Source of the DNA: an uncultured Prevotellaceae bacterium
GTDB taxonomy: Bacteria > Bacteroidota > Bacteroidia > Bacteroidales > Bacteroidaceae
Reading direction: 5' to 3'
Assembly: GCA_900318815.1 (NCBI GenBank)
Contig: ONMA01000032.1
Coordinates: forward strand, 1 to 48,353
Length of the DNA stretch: 48,353 nucleotides
Shown: piece after piece, positions 15,960 through 25,746 of the stretch
Layout: the number at the start of each line of letters is the position of its first letter
Numbering within the stretch: the first letter of the stretch is position 1
The notes under the pieces: model-generated
Database searches by the model: none
Seen by the model: only the letters and a program-made list of their open reading frames with translations
Told to the model about the DNA's origin: nothing
Program-made: the position numbers and the translations under genes

Positions 15960-18900
15960 ATGAAGAAAAGACTAACAATGCTTTTGGTCGGCCTGTTCCT
16001 CACGATAGGGGCGGTGCTGGCTCAAAACAAAGTTACAGGTACGGTGCTCGAGGACAGCGGGGAGCCGTGTATCGGTGCCACCGTACTGATTCAAGGCACT
16101 AAGCAGGGAACAAAGACCGACATGAACGGCCATTTCACCATCAACGTGCCCAACGGCAAGAAGCTGGTCATCAGCTATATAGGCATGGTGAGTCAGACTG
16201 TGACACCCAAGAACGGCATGAAGGTGACGCTGAAGGCCGATGCCCGTACCGTCGACGAAGTGGTGGTGACGGGTATTCAGAAGATGGACAAGCGCCTGTT
16301 CACGGGTGCCACGACGAAGATTGATGCGGAGCAGACCAAGCTCGACGGTGTGGCCGACGTAACCCGTGCGCTGGAAGGACGCGCCGCCGGCGTGAGTGTG
16401 CAGAACGTGAGCAGCACCTTCGGTACGGCACCGAAAATTCGCGTTCGCGGTGCCACCTCTATCTATGGTTCCTCCTCGCCCCTCTGGGTGGTCGACGGCG
16501 TGATTATGGAAGATGCCGTCAACGTGGATGCCGACGACCTGTCGAGCGGCGATGCCACGACGCTGATTTCCAACGCCATTGCTGGTCTGAATGCCGACGA
16601 CATCGAGTCGTTCCAGGTGCTGAAGGACGGTAGTGCCACCTCTATATATGGCGCGCGCGCTATGTCGGGCGTGGTGGTTATTACCACCAAGAAAGGCCGT
16701 CAGGGTCATAGCTCCATCAACTACACGGGCGAGTTCACCCACCGCCTGAAGCCCTCCTACGCCAACTACAACATCTCCAACTCGCAGGAGCAGATGGGTA
16801 TCTACAAGGAGATGGCCGCCAAGGGCTGGCTGGAGTTCTCGCAGGTGGCCAACGCCTCGTCGGCAGGTCTGTATGGCAAGATGTACGGACTGATGAACAT
16901 GTACAACGAGCAGACGGGCGACTTCTACCTGCCCCATACCGAAGCTGCCATGAACGCCTACCTGCGCGAGGCTGAGTTCCGCAACACCGACTGGTTCGAC
17001 CTGCTGTTCAACAACAACATCATGCAGACCCACTCGGTGAGCGTCTCGTCAGGCACCGACCGCGCCTCGCTCTATGCCTCGCTCTCGGCCATGATCGACC
17101 CGGGCTGGACCAAGGACTCGAAGGTGCAGCGCTACACGGCCAACATCAACGCCTCGTATAAGCTATCGAAGAACCTGACCGCTACGCTGCGCACCAACAC
17201 CAGCTACCGCGACCAGAAAGCCCCGGGCACCCTGAACCAGAGCACCGACGTGGTGAGCGGAGCCGTGAGCCGTGACTTCGACATCAACCCCTTCAGCTAT
17301 GCACTGAACACCAGCCGCACGCTGGACCCCGACCAGATCTACACCCGCAACTACGCCCCGTTCAGCATCTTCAGCGAACTGGACAACAACTATATCGACA
17401 TCGACGTGATGGACACCAAGTTCCAGGGCGAACTGGAGTGGAAGCCCATACAGGGCCTTTCGTTCAACGCACTGGGCAGCTACCGCATCAACCGCTCCGA
17501 CCGCGAACACATCATCCTCGACGGTTCGAATCAGGCCGAGGCCTACCGTGCAGGTGTGAACAATCCTAACATCATGTACTCCAACCCCTACCTCTATACC
17601 GACCCAGACAAACCCAACTCATGGCCTATCTCGGTGATGGAGAAAGGTGGTATCAACATCCTGAACCGCAACGAGGTGAAGCAGCTCGACTTCCGCTTCA
17701 CGGCCAACTACAACCACGTGTGGAGCGTGAAGGGCGAGGAGACCCACATCTTCAGCGCACTGGCCGGTATGGAGGCCAACCGCGCCGACTACGACGCCGC
17801 TGAGTTCCAGAACTACGGCATCCTCTACAACGAGGCACGCCTGCAGGTGCTCACCCCCGACTTCTTCAAGCAGGCCAAGGAGGAAGGCACTGAGCTGACT
17901 CAGTACTCACGCTCGTATAACCGCCGACTGGCCTACTTCGGCAACGTGAACTACTCCTATAAAGGCCGCTACTCGGCCAACCTTACTGCCCGCTATGACG
18001 GTTCTAACCAGTTGGGTAAGAGCCGCCAGAGCCGCTGGCTACCTACGTGGAACGTCTCGGCGTCATGGAATGCCCATGAGGAGCCGTTCTTCAAGAAGTT
18101 CATGGAAAACAGCAACGGTGCCATGTCGCATGCCACCCTGCGACTGAGCTACTCGCTCGTGGGCGAGCAGACAGCAGCATCGAATGCACAGGCCATCTTC
18201 CGCTCTACCAACATGTGGCGCCCGCAGGGCGACCAGCAGGAAGTGGCCCTCTACCAGTCCAGCTATGCCAACAAGGACCTGACCTACGAGAAGAAGCACG
18301 AGTTCAACGTGGGTATCGACCTGGGCTTCATCAACAACCGCATCAACCTGGTGACCGATGCCTACTGGCGCGACAACTACGACCTGATGGGCTACTACTA
18401 CTCGCAGCTGGCCGGCCGTCAGTATGCCAACGTGGCTTCGATGAAAAGCTACGGTGTCGAGGCCACCATCTCGTCGCAGAACATCGTGTCGAAGGACTTC
18501 CAGTGGAACACCGACCTGACGTTTGCCTACAACCACACGGAGATTACCGACCTGATGTCGGTGTCGCGCGTCATCGACCTTGTCAGTGGCAGCGGCTATG
18601 CCCGCCAAGGCTACCCCCACCGTGCGCTGTTCTCGCTGCAGTTCATGGGCCTCAACGACGAGGGTATTCCGCAGGTCATCAACGAGGCAGGCGAGGTGAC
18701 CACCAGCGACGTCTACTTCCAGGAGTACGAGCGACTGGAACACCTGAAATACGAGGGACCGTCGGAGCCCACCATCACTGGCGGCCTGAACAACATGTTC
18801 CGCTACAAGAACTGGCGACTGAACGTCTTCGTTACCTATTCGTTCGGCAACAAGCTGCGCTTAGACCCTGTGTTTGCAGCCTCCTACAGCGACTTGGCCG

Positions 18901-19283
18901 CCATGCCGAAGGAGTTCAAGAACCGCTGGGTGATGCCCGGCGACGAGAAGAAGACCGACATCCCCGCCATCGCATCGGTGCGACAGAACTACAACGACCG
19001 CTACTTAGGCTATGCCTACAATGCCTATAACTACTCTACGGCCCGCGTAGCCGACGGCGGTTTCATCCGACTGAAGGACATCTCGCTGACCTACGACTTC
19101 GAGCCGAAGCTCATCAGCAAGATTGGACTGAACACGGCCTCGCTCAAACTTGACGCCACCAACCTGGTGCTGCTCTATGCCGACAAGAAACTCAACGGAC
19201 AGGATCCTGAATTCGTCAACTCGGGAGGTGTGGCAACTCCGCTTTCCAAGCAGTTCACCTTCACCGTCCGCTTAGGCATTTAA
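15960..19283 (+). CDS. SusC/RagA-family TonB-linked outer membrane transporter
   Basis: The 1107-residue beta-barrel imports oligomeric substrate across the outer membrane with energy from TonB. A signal peptide covers residues 1-21 (cleavage after AVLAQ region). A carboxypeptidase-D-like regulatory domain follows (KVTGTVLEDSGEPCIGATV to about residue 100), then the TonB box region DEVVVTGIQKMDKR, the plug domain (about 110-235, with RVRGATSIYGSSSPLWVVDG and SIYGARAMSGVVVITTKKG) and the barrel up to the C-terminal FTVRLGI. It pairs with the SusD lipoprotein that starts 39 bases downstream. It leads an operon with metallohydrolase and DUF4302 genes, so peptide-like cargo is more likely than glycan. 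The whole reading frame is intact. Confidence 0.96.
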   Translation: MKKRLTMLLVGLFLTIGAVLAQNKVTGTVLEDSGEPCIGATVLIQGTKQGTKTDMNGHFTINVPNGKKLVISYIGMVSQTVTPKNGMKVTLKADARTVDEVVVTGIQKMDKRLFTGATTKIDAEQTKLDGVADVTRALEGRAAGVSVQNVSSTFGTAPKIRVRGATSIYGSSSPLWVVDGVIMEDAVNVDADDLSSGDATTLISNAIAGLNADDIESFQVLKDGSATSIYGARAMSGVVVITTKKGRQGHSSINYTGEFTHRLKPSYANYNISNSQEQMGIYKEMAAKGWLEFSQVANASSAGLYGKMYGLMNMYNEQTGDFYLPHTEAAMNAYLREAEFRNTDWFDLLFNNNIMQTHSVSVSSGTDRASLYASLSAMIDPGWTKDSKVQRYTANINASYKLSKNLTATLRTNTSYRDQKAPGTLNQSTDVVSGAVSRDFDINPFSYALNTSRTLDPDQIYTRNYAPFSIFSELDNNYIDIDVMDTKFQGELEWKPIQGLSFNALGSYRINRSDREHIILDGSNQAEAYRAGVNNPNIMYSNPYLYTDPDKPNSWPISVMEKGGINILNRNEVKQLDFRFTANYNHVWSVKGEETHIFSALAGMEANRADYDAAEFQNYGILYNEARLQVLTPDFFKQAKEEGTELTQYSRSYNRRLAYFGNVNYSYKGRYSANLTARYDGSNQLGKSRQSRWLPTWNVSASWNAHEEPFFKKFMENSNGAMSHATLRLSYSLVGEQTAASNAQAIFRSTNMWRPQGDQQEVALYQSSYANKDLTYEKKHEFNVGIDLGFINNRINLVTDAYWRDNYDLMGYYYSQLAGRQYANVASMKSYGVEATISSQNIVSKDFQWNTDLTFAYNHTEITDLMSVSRVIDLVSGSGYARQGYPHRALFSLQFMGLNDEGIPQVINEAGEVTTSDVYFQEYERLEHLKYEGPSEPTITGGLNNMFRYKNWRLNVFVTYSFGNKLRLDPVFAASYSDLAAMPKEFKNRWVMPGDEKKTDIPAIASVRQNYNDRYLGYAYNAYNYSTARVADGGFIRLKDISLTYDFEPKLISKIGLNTASLKLDATNLVLLYADKKLNGQDPEFVNSGGVATPLSKQFTFTVRLGI

Positions 19284-19321
19284 TCGAGATAGAAGATTGA
19301 AGATTGAAAAAAACAAAGATT

Positions 19322-21097
19322 ATGATGAAGACATATATATATAGTAAGGTGAAGAGAGCCGGACTTTTCTCACTCCTCTTTCCGCTCTCCACGCTCCTTT
19401 TTGTTGCCTGTACCGACAGCTTCCTCGACGAGGATCCCGACGACCGCACCAAGATTGACACGCCCGAGAAGGTCATCAAGCTGTTCAAAGCTTCCTACCC
19501 CGATGCCAACTACGGATGGGTGTGCGAACTGTCGAGCGACAACGTGATGGACCTGAACTCGGTACACCTGCCCTATAGCTCGCAGGCCAAGCAGGAACCC
19601 ACCCACTACAACCTCACCTCTTCTGGTCGTCAGGACGACGAGATGTTCCGCTTCGAGCCGGTGAAGTCGTCCACGTCGAGCGACACCCCTGCCGCCATCT
19701 GGACCAGCTTCTATGCTGCCATCAACTCCGTGAACGAGGGCCTTAAGGCACTCGACGAGATGGAGGCCAGTGGCGTAGCCGTCGACGCGAGATTCCGCGC
19801 CACCCGTGCCGAGGGCAAGCTCATCCGTGCCTACAGCCACTTCATCCTGGTGAACTGCTTCTCGCAGGCCTATAAGAACGACGAGCTGAGCCGCAAGGAC
19901 ATCGGCGTTCCCTATCAGACGGAGCCCATCGTCACCGTCAACGACAACTACGACCGCAGCAACGTCACCGAGACCTACAAGCACATACAGAAAGACCTGG
20001 AAGAAGGCTTGAAGGATGTAAGCGATATCATCTACGAAAAGCCGAAGTGGCACTTCAACGTCAATGCTGCCCACGCCTTTGCCGCCCGCTTCTACCTCTT
20101 TACCCGCCAGTGGAACAAGGTCATCGAGCATGCCGATGCCGTGTTAGGCACCAACCGCGAACAGCTGCTCAACCGCATGTTCGACTATACTCCGCTCGAC
20201 GACTGCACCTACCTGAGCGACTATGCCAATGTGTGGCAGGATCCCGACATCTACAGCAACATCATGCTGATGGACACCTACAGCACCATTCAGCGCAAGT
20301 GCCGCAACCGCTACGGCCAAGGCTCGCTGGTGGCACGTGCCGTGTTCTACCATAACGCCCCGATGTGGCCTCGCTGGGCTGCCAACCCCAGCATCTGGGC
20401 AAGCGGCCTGGGCGGCAACGGCTACGGCACGCTCTATCCCGCATGGATCAGCGAACAGTTCCAGTATAGCGACAAGGTGGCAGGCATTGGCTATGCCCAC
20501 ACCATCCGACGCGAGTTCACCTACGCCGAGCTGCTGCTTGAGCGTGCCGAGGCAAAAATCATGAAAGCCGACTACGACGGAGCCAGCGAAGACCTGTCGC
20601 TCTACCATGAGAGCACCCTGCGCTTCTCGCCCAGCACCAAGCAGACCTATGGCGCCAACGGCGGACTGGTGGTACTCAACAAGGACATGATCAACGGCAG
20701 CCGTGCCTGGTTTGCCAAGAAGACCAACAGCAACTATAACTGCTTCGACGACTGGAACTTCGTGACCAACATGAGTCCCGACTACGTGATTCCCGCCGAG
20801 GCCGTGCCCTTCATGAACTGCCTGAACTACTTCCGCCGCTACGAGACCAACTTCTCGGGCATGCGCTTCTTCGACCTGAAACGCTGGGGCATAGAGTACA
20901 CCCATGAGTATGGCCTGAACAACGAGAAGTTCACCATGACCTGGAACGACCCGCGCCGCGCACTCGAAGTGCCGCAGGATGCCATCGCCTCGGGCCTGGA
21001 GCCTTCGCGTCCGCTCATGGTCGACTCGGTATCCACTGAGAAGGCTATTCTTCCCAATGTATTCTTTGGCATTGACGATGCCAACGACGAAAACTAA
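19322..21097 (+). CDS. SusD/RagB-family nutrient-binding lipoprotein
   Basis: SusD proteins form the hinged lid over the SusC barrel and bind the ligand at the cell surface. From ATG 19322 the product has 591 residues; a TTG six codons upstream is possible but less likely. The lipobox ends in LLFVAC with Cys30, followed by the family start TDSFLDEDPDDRTKIDTPEK. Tetratricopeptide-like helices run through AEGKLIRAYSHFILVNCFSQ near residue 165 and AHAFAARFYLFTRQWNKV near 245. The C-terminal RagB/SusD domain contains YAELLLERAEAKIMKADYDG and MRFFDLKRWGIEY. Length is slightly above the family mean. Ligand unknown. Confidence 0.94.
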   Translation: MMKTYIYSKVKRAGLFSLLFPLSTLLFVACTDSFLDEDPDDRTKIDTPEKVIKLFKASYPDANYGWVCELSSDNVMDLNSVHLPYSSQAKQEPTHYNLTSSGRQDDEMFRFEPVKSSTSSDTPAAIWTSFYAAINSVNEGLKALDEMEASGVAVDARFRATRAEGKLIRAYSHFILVNCFSQAYKNDELSRKDIGVPYQTEPIVTVNDNYDRSNVTETYKHIQKDLEEGLKDVSDIIYEKPKWHFNVNAAHAFAARFYLFTRQWNKVIEHADAVLGTNREQLLNRMFDYTPLDDCTYLSDYANVWQDPDIYSNIMLMDTYSTIQRKCRNRYGQGSLVARAVFYHNAPMWPRWAANPSIWASGLGGNGYGTLYPAWISEQFQYSDKVAGIGYAHTIRREFTYAELLLERAEAKIMKADYDGASEDLSLYHESTLRFSPSTKQTYGANGGLVVLNKDMINGSRAWFAKKTNSNYNCFDDWNFVTNMSPDYVIPAEAVPFMNCLNYFRRYETNFSGMRFFDLKRWGIEYTHEYGLNNEKFTMTWNDPRRALEVPQDAIASGLEPSRPLMVDSVSTEKAILPNVFFGIDDANDEN

Positions 21098-21121
21098 CCA
21101 AGAGAAAGGAGATTACAAGAT

Positions 21122-22417
21122 ATGAAGAAACTACATGTTCTGTTATTCGCATTCCTGGCCTATGCGGGCATCAATGCTGTCGTGTCGTGTAGCGAGGACG
21201 ACCTGGGACCCACTATCTTCCCTGCCGAAGACAAACCGCTCGACCGCACCCTGGGCACCTTCCCCCTCGACACCTTCGTCAAGAAGCACATGCTCGAGCG
21301 CTACAACATGAAATACATCTACCGCATGGAGGACGTGGGGGCCGACATGCAGAAGAACCTGGTGCCGGCACGATATGAGAAGAGCCTCGAGCTGGCCATC
21401 CTGACCAAATACCTCTGGCTCGACGTCTACGACAAGCTGGCCGGCGAGAAGGAAGTGTTTCTCAAGAAGTATGCCCCCCGCATCATACACGTCATCGGTT
21501 CGCCCGCCTACAACGAGGACGGCTCGCGCACCGTGGGTGTGGCCGAGGGCGGCGTGAAGATTACGCTGATGGAGGCCAACAAGCTCAACGTCAATGAGAT
21601 TGAGGGACCCAACGGACTGAACAACCTGTTCTTCCACACCATGCACCATGAGTTTGCCCACATCCTGGACCAGACCTATCAGCGCCCCACGGAGTTCGAC
21701 CTCCTGTCGCAAACACTCTATGACGGCGCATGGAACGACAAGCACGACTCGGTACAGGCCTCTTTAGGCTTCGTCACCCCCTACGGCTCGTCGGCCAACC
21801 GCGAGGACTGGGTCGAGGTGCTTTCCTGCTACGTCACCTATACACAGGAGCGCTGGGACCAGCTGCTCCAGTCGGCTGCGTTCGACTGGGAGGATGTCGA
21901 AATGACCGATACGAAATACGACTCCCTCTTCTGGAACTACGAGGAGAGGAACGGACGATGGGTGAAGAGCGGCAGGAAGACAGAGGAAGAGTATGACATC
22001 GACACGATAGGCTATCTGCATGAGCTTTCCAATGGTGAATACAAGGTGGCCCGCAAGGTGGTGAAACGTGATGCCGACGGATGGGTACAGACCGACACAC
22101 TGGGCAACTGGGCCTTCGACCGCGAGCACTGGGACAACATCGACGGGCGCGAGGTCATTCTGAACAAGCTCGACATGGTACGCACCTGGCTGCGCACCAA
22201 CTGGGCCATCAGTCTCGACGACCTACGCCGCGAGGTGCAGACCCGCCAGTACCTGACCGATGCCGACGGGAACTTCGTTCGCGACGGCATGGGCAACTAC
22301 GTCAACAAGCTCATCCAGCCCTATGCCGAAGGTGCAGAGAAGACGCTGTTCGAACATCTGAGCGAGGAGATTGAAGGCTACAAACAGCTGCACGAGGAGG
22401 CTTTAAGAAACAAGTAA
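21122..22417 (+). CDS. Zinc-binding metallohydrolase lipoprotein of SusC/D loci
   Basis: The 431-residue lipoprotein (signal ending VVSC, Cys23) matches the substrate import-associated zinc metallohydrolase family found behind SusC/SusD pairs. The zinc-binding motif HEFAH is at residues 176-180 within FFHTMHHEFAHILDQTYQ; a third ligand should lie in the downstream ANREDWVEVLSCYVTY segment, where Glu would coordinate. It is surface or periplasm-facing, anchored by lipid. I infer that it cleaves the imported substrate or releases it from a carrier. It sits 24 bases behind susD with no promoter between, so it belongs to the same transcript. The natural substrate of the family is not known to me. 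Confidence 0.87.
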   Translation: MKKLHVLLFAFLAYAGINAVVSCSEDDLGPTIFPAEDKPLDRTLGTFPLDTFVKKHMLERYNMKYIYRMEDVGADMQKNLVPARYEKSLELAILTKYLWLDVYDKLAGEKEVFLKKYAPRIIHVIGSPAYNEDGSRTVGVAEGGVKITLMEANKLNVNEIEGPNGLNNLFFHTMHHEFAHILDQTYQRPTEFDLLSQTLYDGAWNDKHDSVQASLGFVTPYGSSANREDWVEVLSCYVTYTQERWDQLLQSAAFDWEDVEMTDTKYDSLFWNYEERNGRWVKSGRKTEEEYDIDTIGYLHELSNGEYKVARKVVKRDADGWVQTDTLGNWAFDREHWDNIDGREVILNKLDMVRTWLRTNWAISLDDLRREVQTRQYLTDADGNFVRDGMGNYVNKLIQPYAEGAEKTLFEHLSEEIEGYKQLHEEALRNK

Positions 22418-22436
22418 CCCATAGCATCTACAGATT

Positions 22437-23849
22437 ATGAACAAGATATTATCACTCACATTGATTGGTGCCTCGGCACTCTGCCTGGCCTCATGCTCGG
22501 GCGAGGAAGATGACATTTTCGAGGCCACGGCTGCCGAACGACTGAATGCTGCCAGTGCGCTCTACTCGGCACGCCTCACCGCCCAACCCAACGGATGGGC
22601 CATGCAGTACTATCCCACCTACGACAATGAGGCCCCCAACGGTAAGGGCTACTTGCTCTTGACCCGCTTCAACAAGGACTTCACCGTCAACGTGTCGGGC
22701 TACGACTGGCCCGTATGGCGGTATGAGCGGCCTGCAGGTGCCGATGCCGATGCCAGCAGCGAATGGATATGCCACTATACCAATGAATACCGCGAGTCGT
22801 CGTCGTTCTGGCAGGTGATTACCGACAACGGCCCTGTGCTCTCGTTTAACAGCTATAACACGAACATGCACTACTTCTCCGACCCGGACTTCCGCGAAAC
22901 GGGCACGGGCTTCGGCGGCGACTATGAGTTCATCGTGGTCGATGCGCCCGAAGATGCCTCCTACATGATGCTGAAAGGCAAGAAGCGCGGCACCTACAAC
23001 CTGCTCACTCCCATTGAGGAGGGGGTTGACTACCCCGTCTACATGGCCGACGTAAAAGGATTCCACAATGCCATCTTCCCCGAAAAGGAGCTGGTGAGCA
23101 ATCTGGTACACTTCGGCGACAGCATCTACCGCATGGACGGTTCGCACGACGGCGTGCCCAACATCTATCCCTACGACGGCGATCCCATTACCAACGAGAG
23201 CTTCAACCCGTTCCTGATTACCAAGCGCGGCAATGACTACTATCTGCGTTTCCGTGATGCCATCGAGCGCGAGGATATGGAGGGCGAGCTGCGCGAACTG
23301 CGCTACGATACCATCCAAGGCAAGTTCATCGGTATGGACAATGCCGACTTCCAGATTACGGGCTACTATCCCTCGCGTTTCCTGAAGGAGAAGGTGACGA
23401 ATGGCAGCAAGCCACAGGTGACACCGACCTCCAGTATCTCGGACAAGATCAACGAGTATTTCACTGGCCTTTCCGACGATTTCACCGCCCTCAAGGACAG
23501 CCGCAACCGTACCTATAGATTCATTGGTATCAGCTTCGCCTTCGACGGAAAGACCGAGCAGTACGTCTGGAACATCATCTTCCGTGTGCCCGGCTCGTCG
23601 GGCAACTCCACGGCCTCGTTTGTGTTCGACGTCGCTAACGATGACAACACTGTAACCATGAACTACAAGGAACCGCTTGACGAGACGTCGGCCAACGTCG
23701 GCAACACCATTCCCCGTATCTATGAGCTGATGAAGGACCTGAGCCAGAAATACAACGTGGTTCCCGTCATTTCCAACTTCAATCTGTCGCAGCTGAAGCT
23801 TGTTTCTCAGTCGAATCCTGACACCTGGTTCGTATTCAATATCCAATAA
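22437..23849 (+). CDS. DUF4302-family lipoprotein
   Basis: The 470-residue lipoprotein has a signal ending CLASC (Cys20) and the family opening EDDIFEATAAERLNAASALY followed by LTAQPNGWAMQYYPTYD. A central beta-rich region includes LLLTRFNKDFTVNVSGYDWP and a late segment FDVANDDNTVTMNYKEPLD. DUF4302 proteins occur as the fourth gene of SusC/SusD/metallohydrolase operons in Bacteroidetes, as here; the role is not established. A surface glycan- or peptide-binding partner of SusD is a reasonable guess. The gap to the metallohydrolase gene is 19 bases and to the next gene 18, so all are co-transcribed. Confidence 0.87.
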   Translation: MNKILSLTLIGASALCLASCSGEEDDIFEATAAERLNAASALYSARLTAQPNGWAMQYYPTYDNEAPNGKGYLLLTRFNKDFTVNVSGYDWPVWRYERPAGADADASSEWICHYTNEYRESSSFWQVITDNGPVLSFNSYNTNMHYFSDPDFRETGTGFGGDYEFIVVDAPEDASYMMLKGKKRGTYNLLTPIEEGVDYPVYMADVKGFHNAIFPEKELVSNLVHFGDSIYRMDGSHDGVPNIYPYDGDPITNESFNPFLITKRGNDYYLRFRDAIEREDMEGELRELRYDTIQGKFIGMDNADFQITGYYPSRFLKEKVTNGSKPQVTPTSSISDKINEYFTGLSDDFTALKDSRNRTYRFIGISFAFDGKTEQYVWNIIFRVPGSSGNSTASFVFDVANDDNTVTMNYKEPLDETSANVGNTIPRIYELMKDLSQKYNVVPVISNFNLSQLKLVSQSNPDTWFVFNIQ

Positions 23850-23867
23850 ACAAATAACAAAAAAGCA

Positions 23868-25637
23868 ATGATGAAAAAGTATTTACTCCTAACAGGTCTG
23901 TCGCTGCTGATGACGGCACAGACTTTCGCACAGGCAGAACTCACCAAGGCACCCAAGACCCGTGCCGAGTTCAGGCAGAGCATCCGTAACATGGGCGTGG
24001 CTCCCGTACCCGCTAAGATGAATACCACTTCCGAGCGTCTCTTCTCGGCTAAGAAGGCTCCCAGGAAGAGCGTGTCGAATGGCGTGTGGTACCAGCGTCC
24101 CGAAGGTGCCCTATGGATCAGGGGCAACTCAGGCGGCATCACCCTGCTGCCCATGTACACCGAACAGATTTGGACTAACATGTACAAGACCCCGGAAACC
24201 GCCACATGGACGGTGGTGACATCCAGCGGAACTACCCAGTTAGAGGGCGACGAGGACAACAACTATGCCAGCTACTATGGCAATGGCGGCTACTATGCAC
24301 CTACCATCAACCGGGGAAGGACTTCGTTCAACATCGGCGACATGATTGACGAGGATGGCAACCCCGTCTCTACCAATTATCTCTACACCATGGACAGCCT
24401 TGTCTGGAGCACCCAGCACGTGAATGCCGCTGCTGGCATGTACTATGGTTTCAGTGACGGCGGTGTGTTCGGTACAACGGACAGAAAACTGCAGTTGGAG
24501 GACGGCACGGTGGTCAACGCCCGTGTCGATGCCATCCACGAGGTATTCAACAAGCCCGCACGCCCCCTCTACATCTCCTCCTTCTATTTCTACGCCGCCA
24601 GTGAGCAGGACGTTGCCATTCCCGATGGATGCGTCATGAAACTTGTTGTGCGCAAGCAGGGCGAGGAGAGCCTGTTTGGCGAAACAATCGCCGAGATTCC
24701 CTTCACCATGGCCGACACTCTGTATACCGATGATGGCAACAGCTGGGCCAAGAAGTTCGCTATGTTCGAGGTCAAGCAGATTGAGAAAGACGGATTCGGC
24801 TCCGAAGTCCAGGTCCCTGTTATTGTTGACGATGCCTTTGTCGTCAGCATCGAGGGCTTCGAGCAGGAAGGCGTGAACTTCACACTCTACATGGTCGACG
24901 TGAAGTCTACCGACATCGACTACTATGAGACGACGGGCAATGTGGTGCCCACCCTGCGCTCCTACATCAACAAGGACACCGGCGAGGAACTCGACATCTT
25001 AGGCTATTGCCAGTACATCGACTCGGAGATGAGTGCCAAGTATAACGAGGAAGACGGCGACAACACCGACTGGACACGCCAGTACAACGCCAGTATCATG
25101 CTCAACTCCATGTACGACGTGGTGGATCCCTATGACGACTTCAGAAGCATGATTGCCCCTGTGGAAGGCGGCAACATCTATATCGAGGCGGAAGAGGAGA
25201 ACGAGGTGGGCACCGTGGAGACCGTGCGCTACACCAGCTTCCAGTATCAGACCACCCTTCCCCGCATCTCTACTTGGGAAGGACTCGAGGGCGAGGACAA
25301 CTACTTCTTCGAGGACATGCCCGAGTGGCTGCATATTGGCGAATTTAATGACGACAACTTTGCTGACTATGGCGTGACGCTGGTGACCATCATTGCCGAC
25401 CCGCTGCCCGCAGGCGAGAAGGGCCGTAAGGCTGAGTTCCGCGTCGTGAGCGACCGTGGTGCCGACTCTGGCATTATCACCGTCGTGCAGGGCGAGGACA
25501 CCGACGCCATCGTTACCGTCAGCACCGACTTGGCCAAGAAGCCTCAGCCCGAGAGCTTCAACCTGGCCGGACAGAAGGTGAGCAACGGCTTCAAGGGCCT
25601 GACCGTCAAGAACGGCAAGAAGTTCTTCGTGAAGTAA
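23868..25637 (+). CDS. Secreted protein with BACON-like domain
   Basis: The 589-residue protein has a Sec signal peptide (residues 1-22, ending TFAQA) and no lipobox. Residues 25-480 do not recall a family to me; they are rich in Tyr and Asp and look all-beta. Residues about 490-560 (MPEWLHIGEFNDDNFADYG through FRVVSDRGADSGIITVVQG) have the pattern of a BACON domain. The C-terminus reads FNLAGQKVSNGFKGL then VKNGKKFFVK, the short Prevotella tail found in many exported proteins and possibly a sorting signal. As the last gene of the operon it probably acts outside the cell on the same substrate. BACON domains often bind glycan or mucin, but a peptide ligand fits the locus better. Confidence 0.8.
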   Translation: MMKKYLLLTGLSLLMTAQTFAQAELTKAPKTRAEFRQSIRNMGVAPVPAKMNTTSERLFSAKKAPRKSVSNGVWYQRPEGALWIRGNSGGITLLPMYTEQIWTNMYKTPETATWTVVTSSGTTQLEGDEDNNYASYYGNGGYYAPTINRGRTSFNIGDMIDEDGNPVSTNYLYTMDSLVWSTQHVNAAAGMYYGFSDGGVFGTTDRKLQLEDGTVVNARVDAIHEVFNKPARPLYISSFYFYAASEQDVAIPDGCVMKLVVRKQGEESLFGETIAEIPFTMADTLYTDDGNSWAKKFAMFEVKQIEKDGFGSEVQVPVIVDDAFVVSIEGFEQEGVNFTLYMVDVKSTDIDYYETTGNVVPTLRSYINKDTGEELDILGYCQYIDSEMSAKYNEEDGDNTDWTRQYNASIMLNSMYDVVDPYDDFRSMIAPVEGGNIYIEAEEENEVGTVETVRYTSFQYQTTLPRISTWEGLEGEDNYFFEDMPEWLHIGEFNDDNFADYGVTLVTIIADPLPAGEKGRKAEFRVVSDRGADSGIITVVQGEDTDAIVTVSTDLAKKPQPESFNLAGQKVSNGFKGLTVKNGKKFFVK

Positions 25638-25652
25638 TCTTGTGACCGATAT

Positions 25653-25709
25653 AGAGACACAGATACACAGAGCATCGAAGTAAGCCTCTGTTGTCTGTGT
25701 CTCTTTTTT
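25653..25709 (+). terminator. Terminator of the SusC/SusD operon
   Basis: AGAGACACAGA (25653-25663) and TCTGTGTCTCT (25694-25704) pair perfectly, with a second helix CACAGAG/CTCTGTT inside, followed by a run of six T residues. The stem sequence is related to the dispersed hairpin at 15595 and 40472. Confidence 0.8.
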
Positions 25710-25746
25710 CGTTTCGCTGACTTACCCAACCTACTGATTATTAATA

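Noticed and set aside
22491-23846. 451-residue minus-strand ORF
   Set aside because: Antisense shadow of the DUF4302 gene, which has a lipobox and family similarity.
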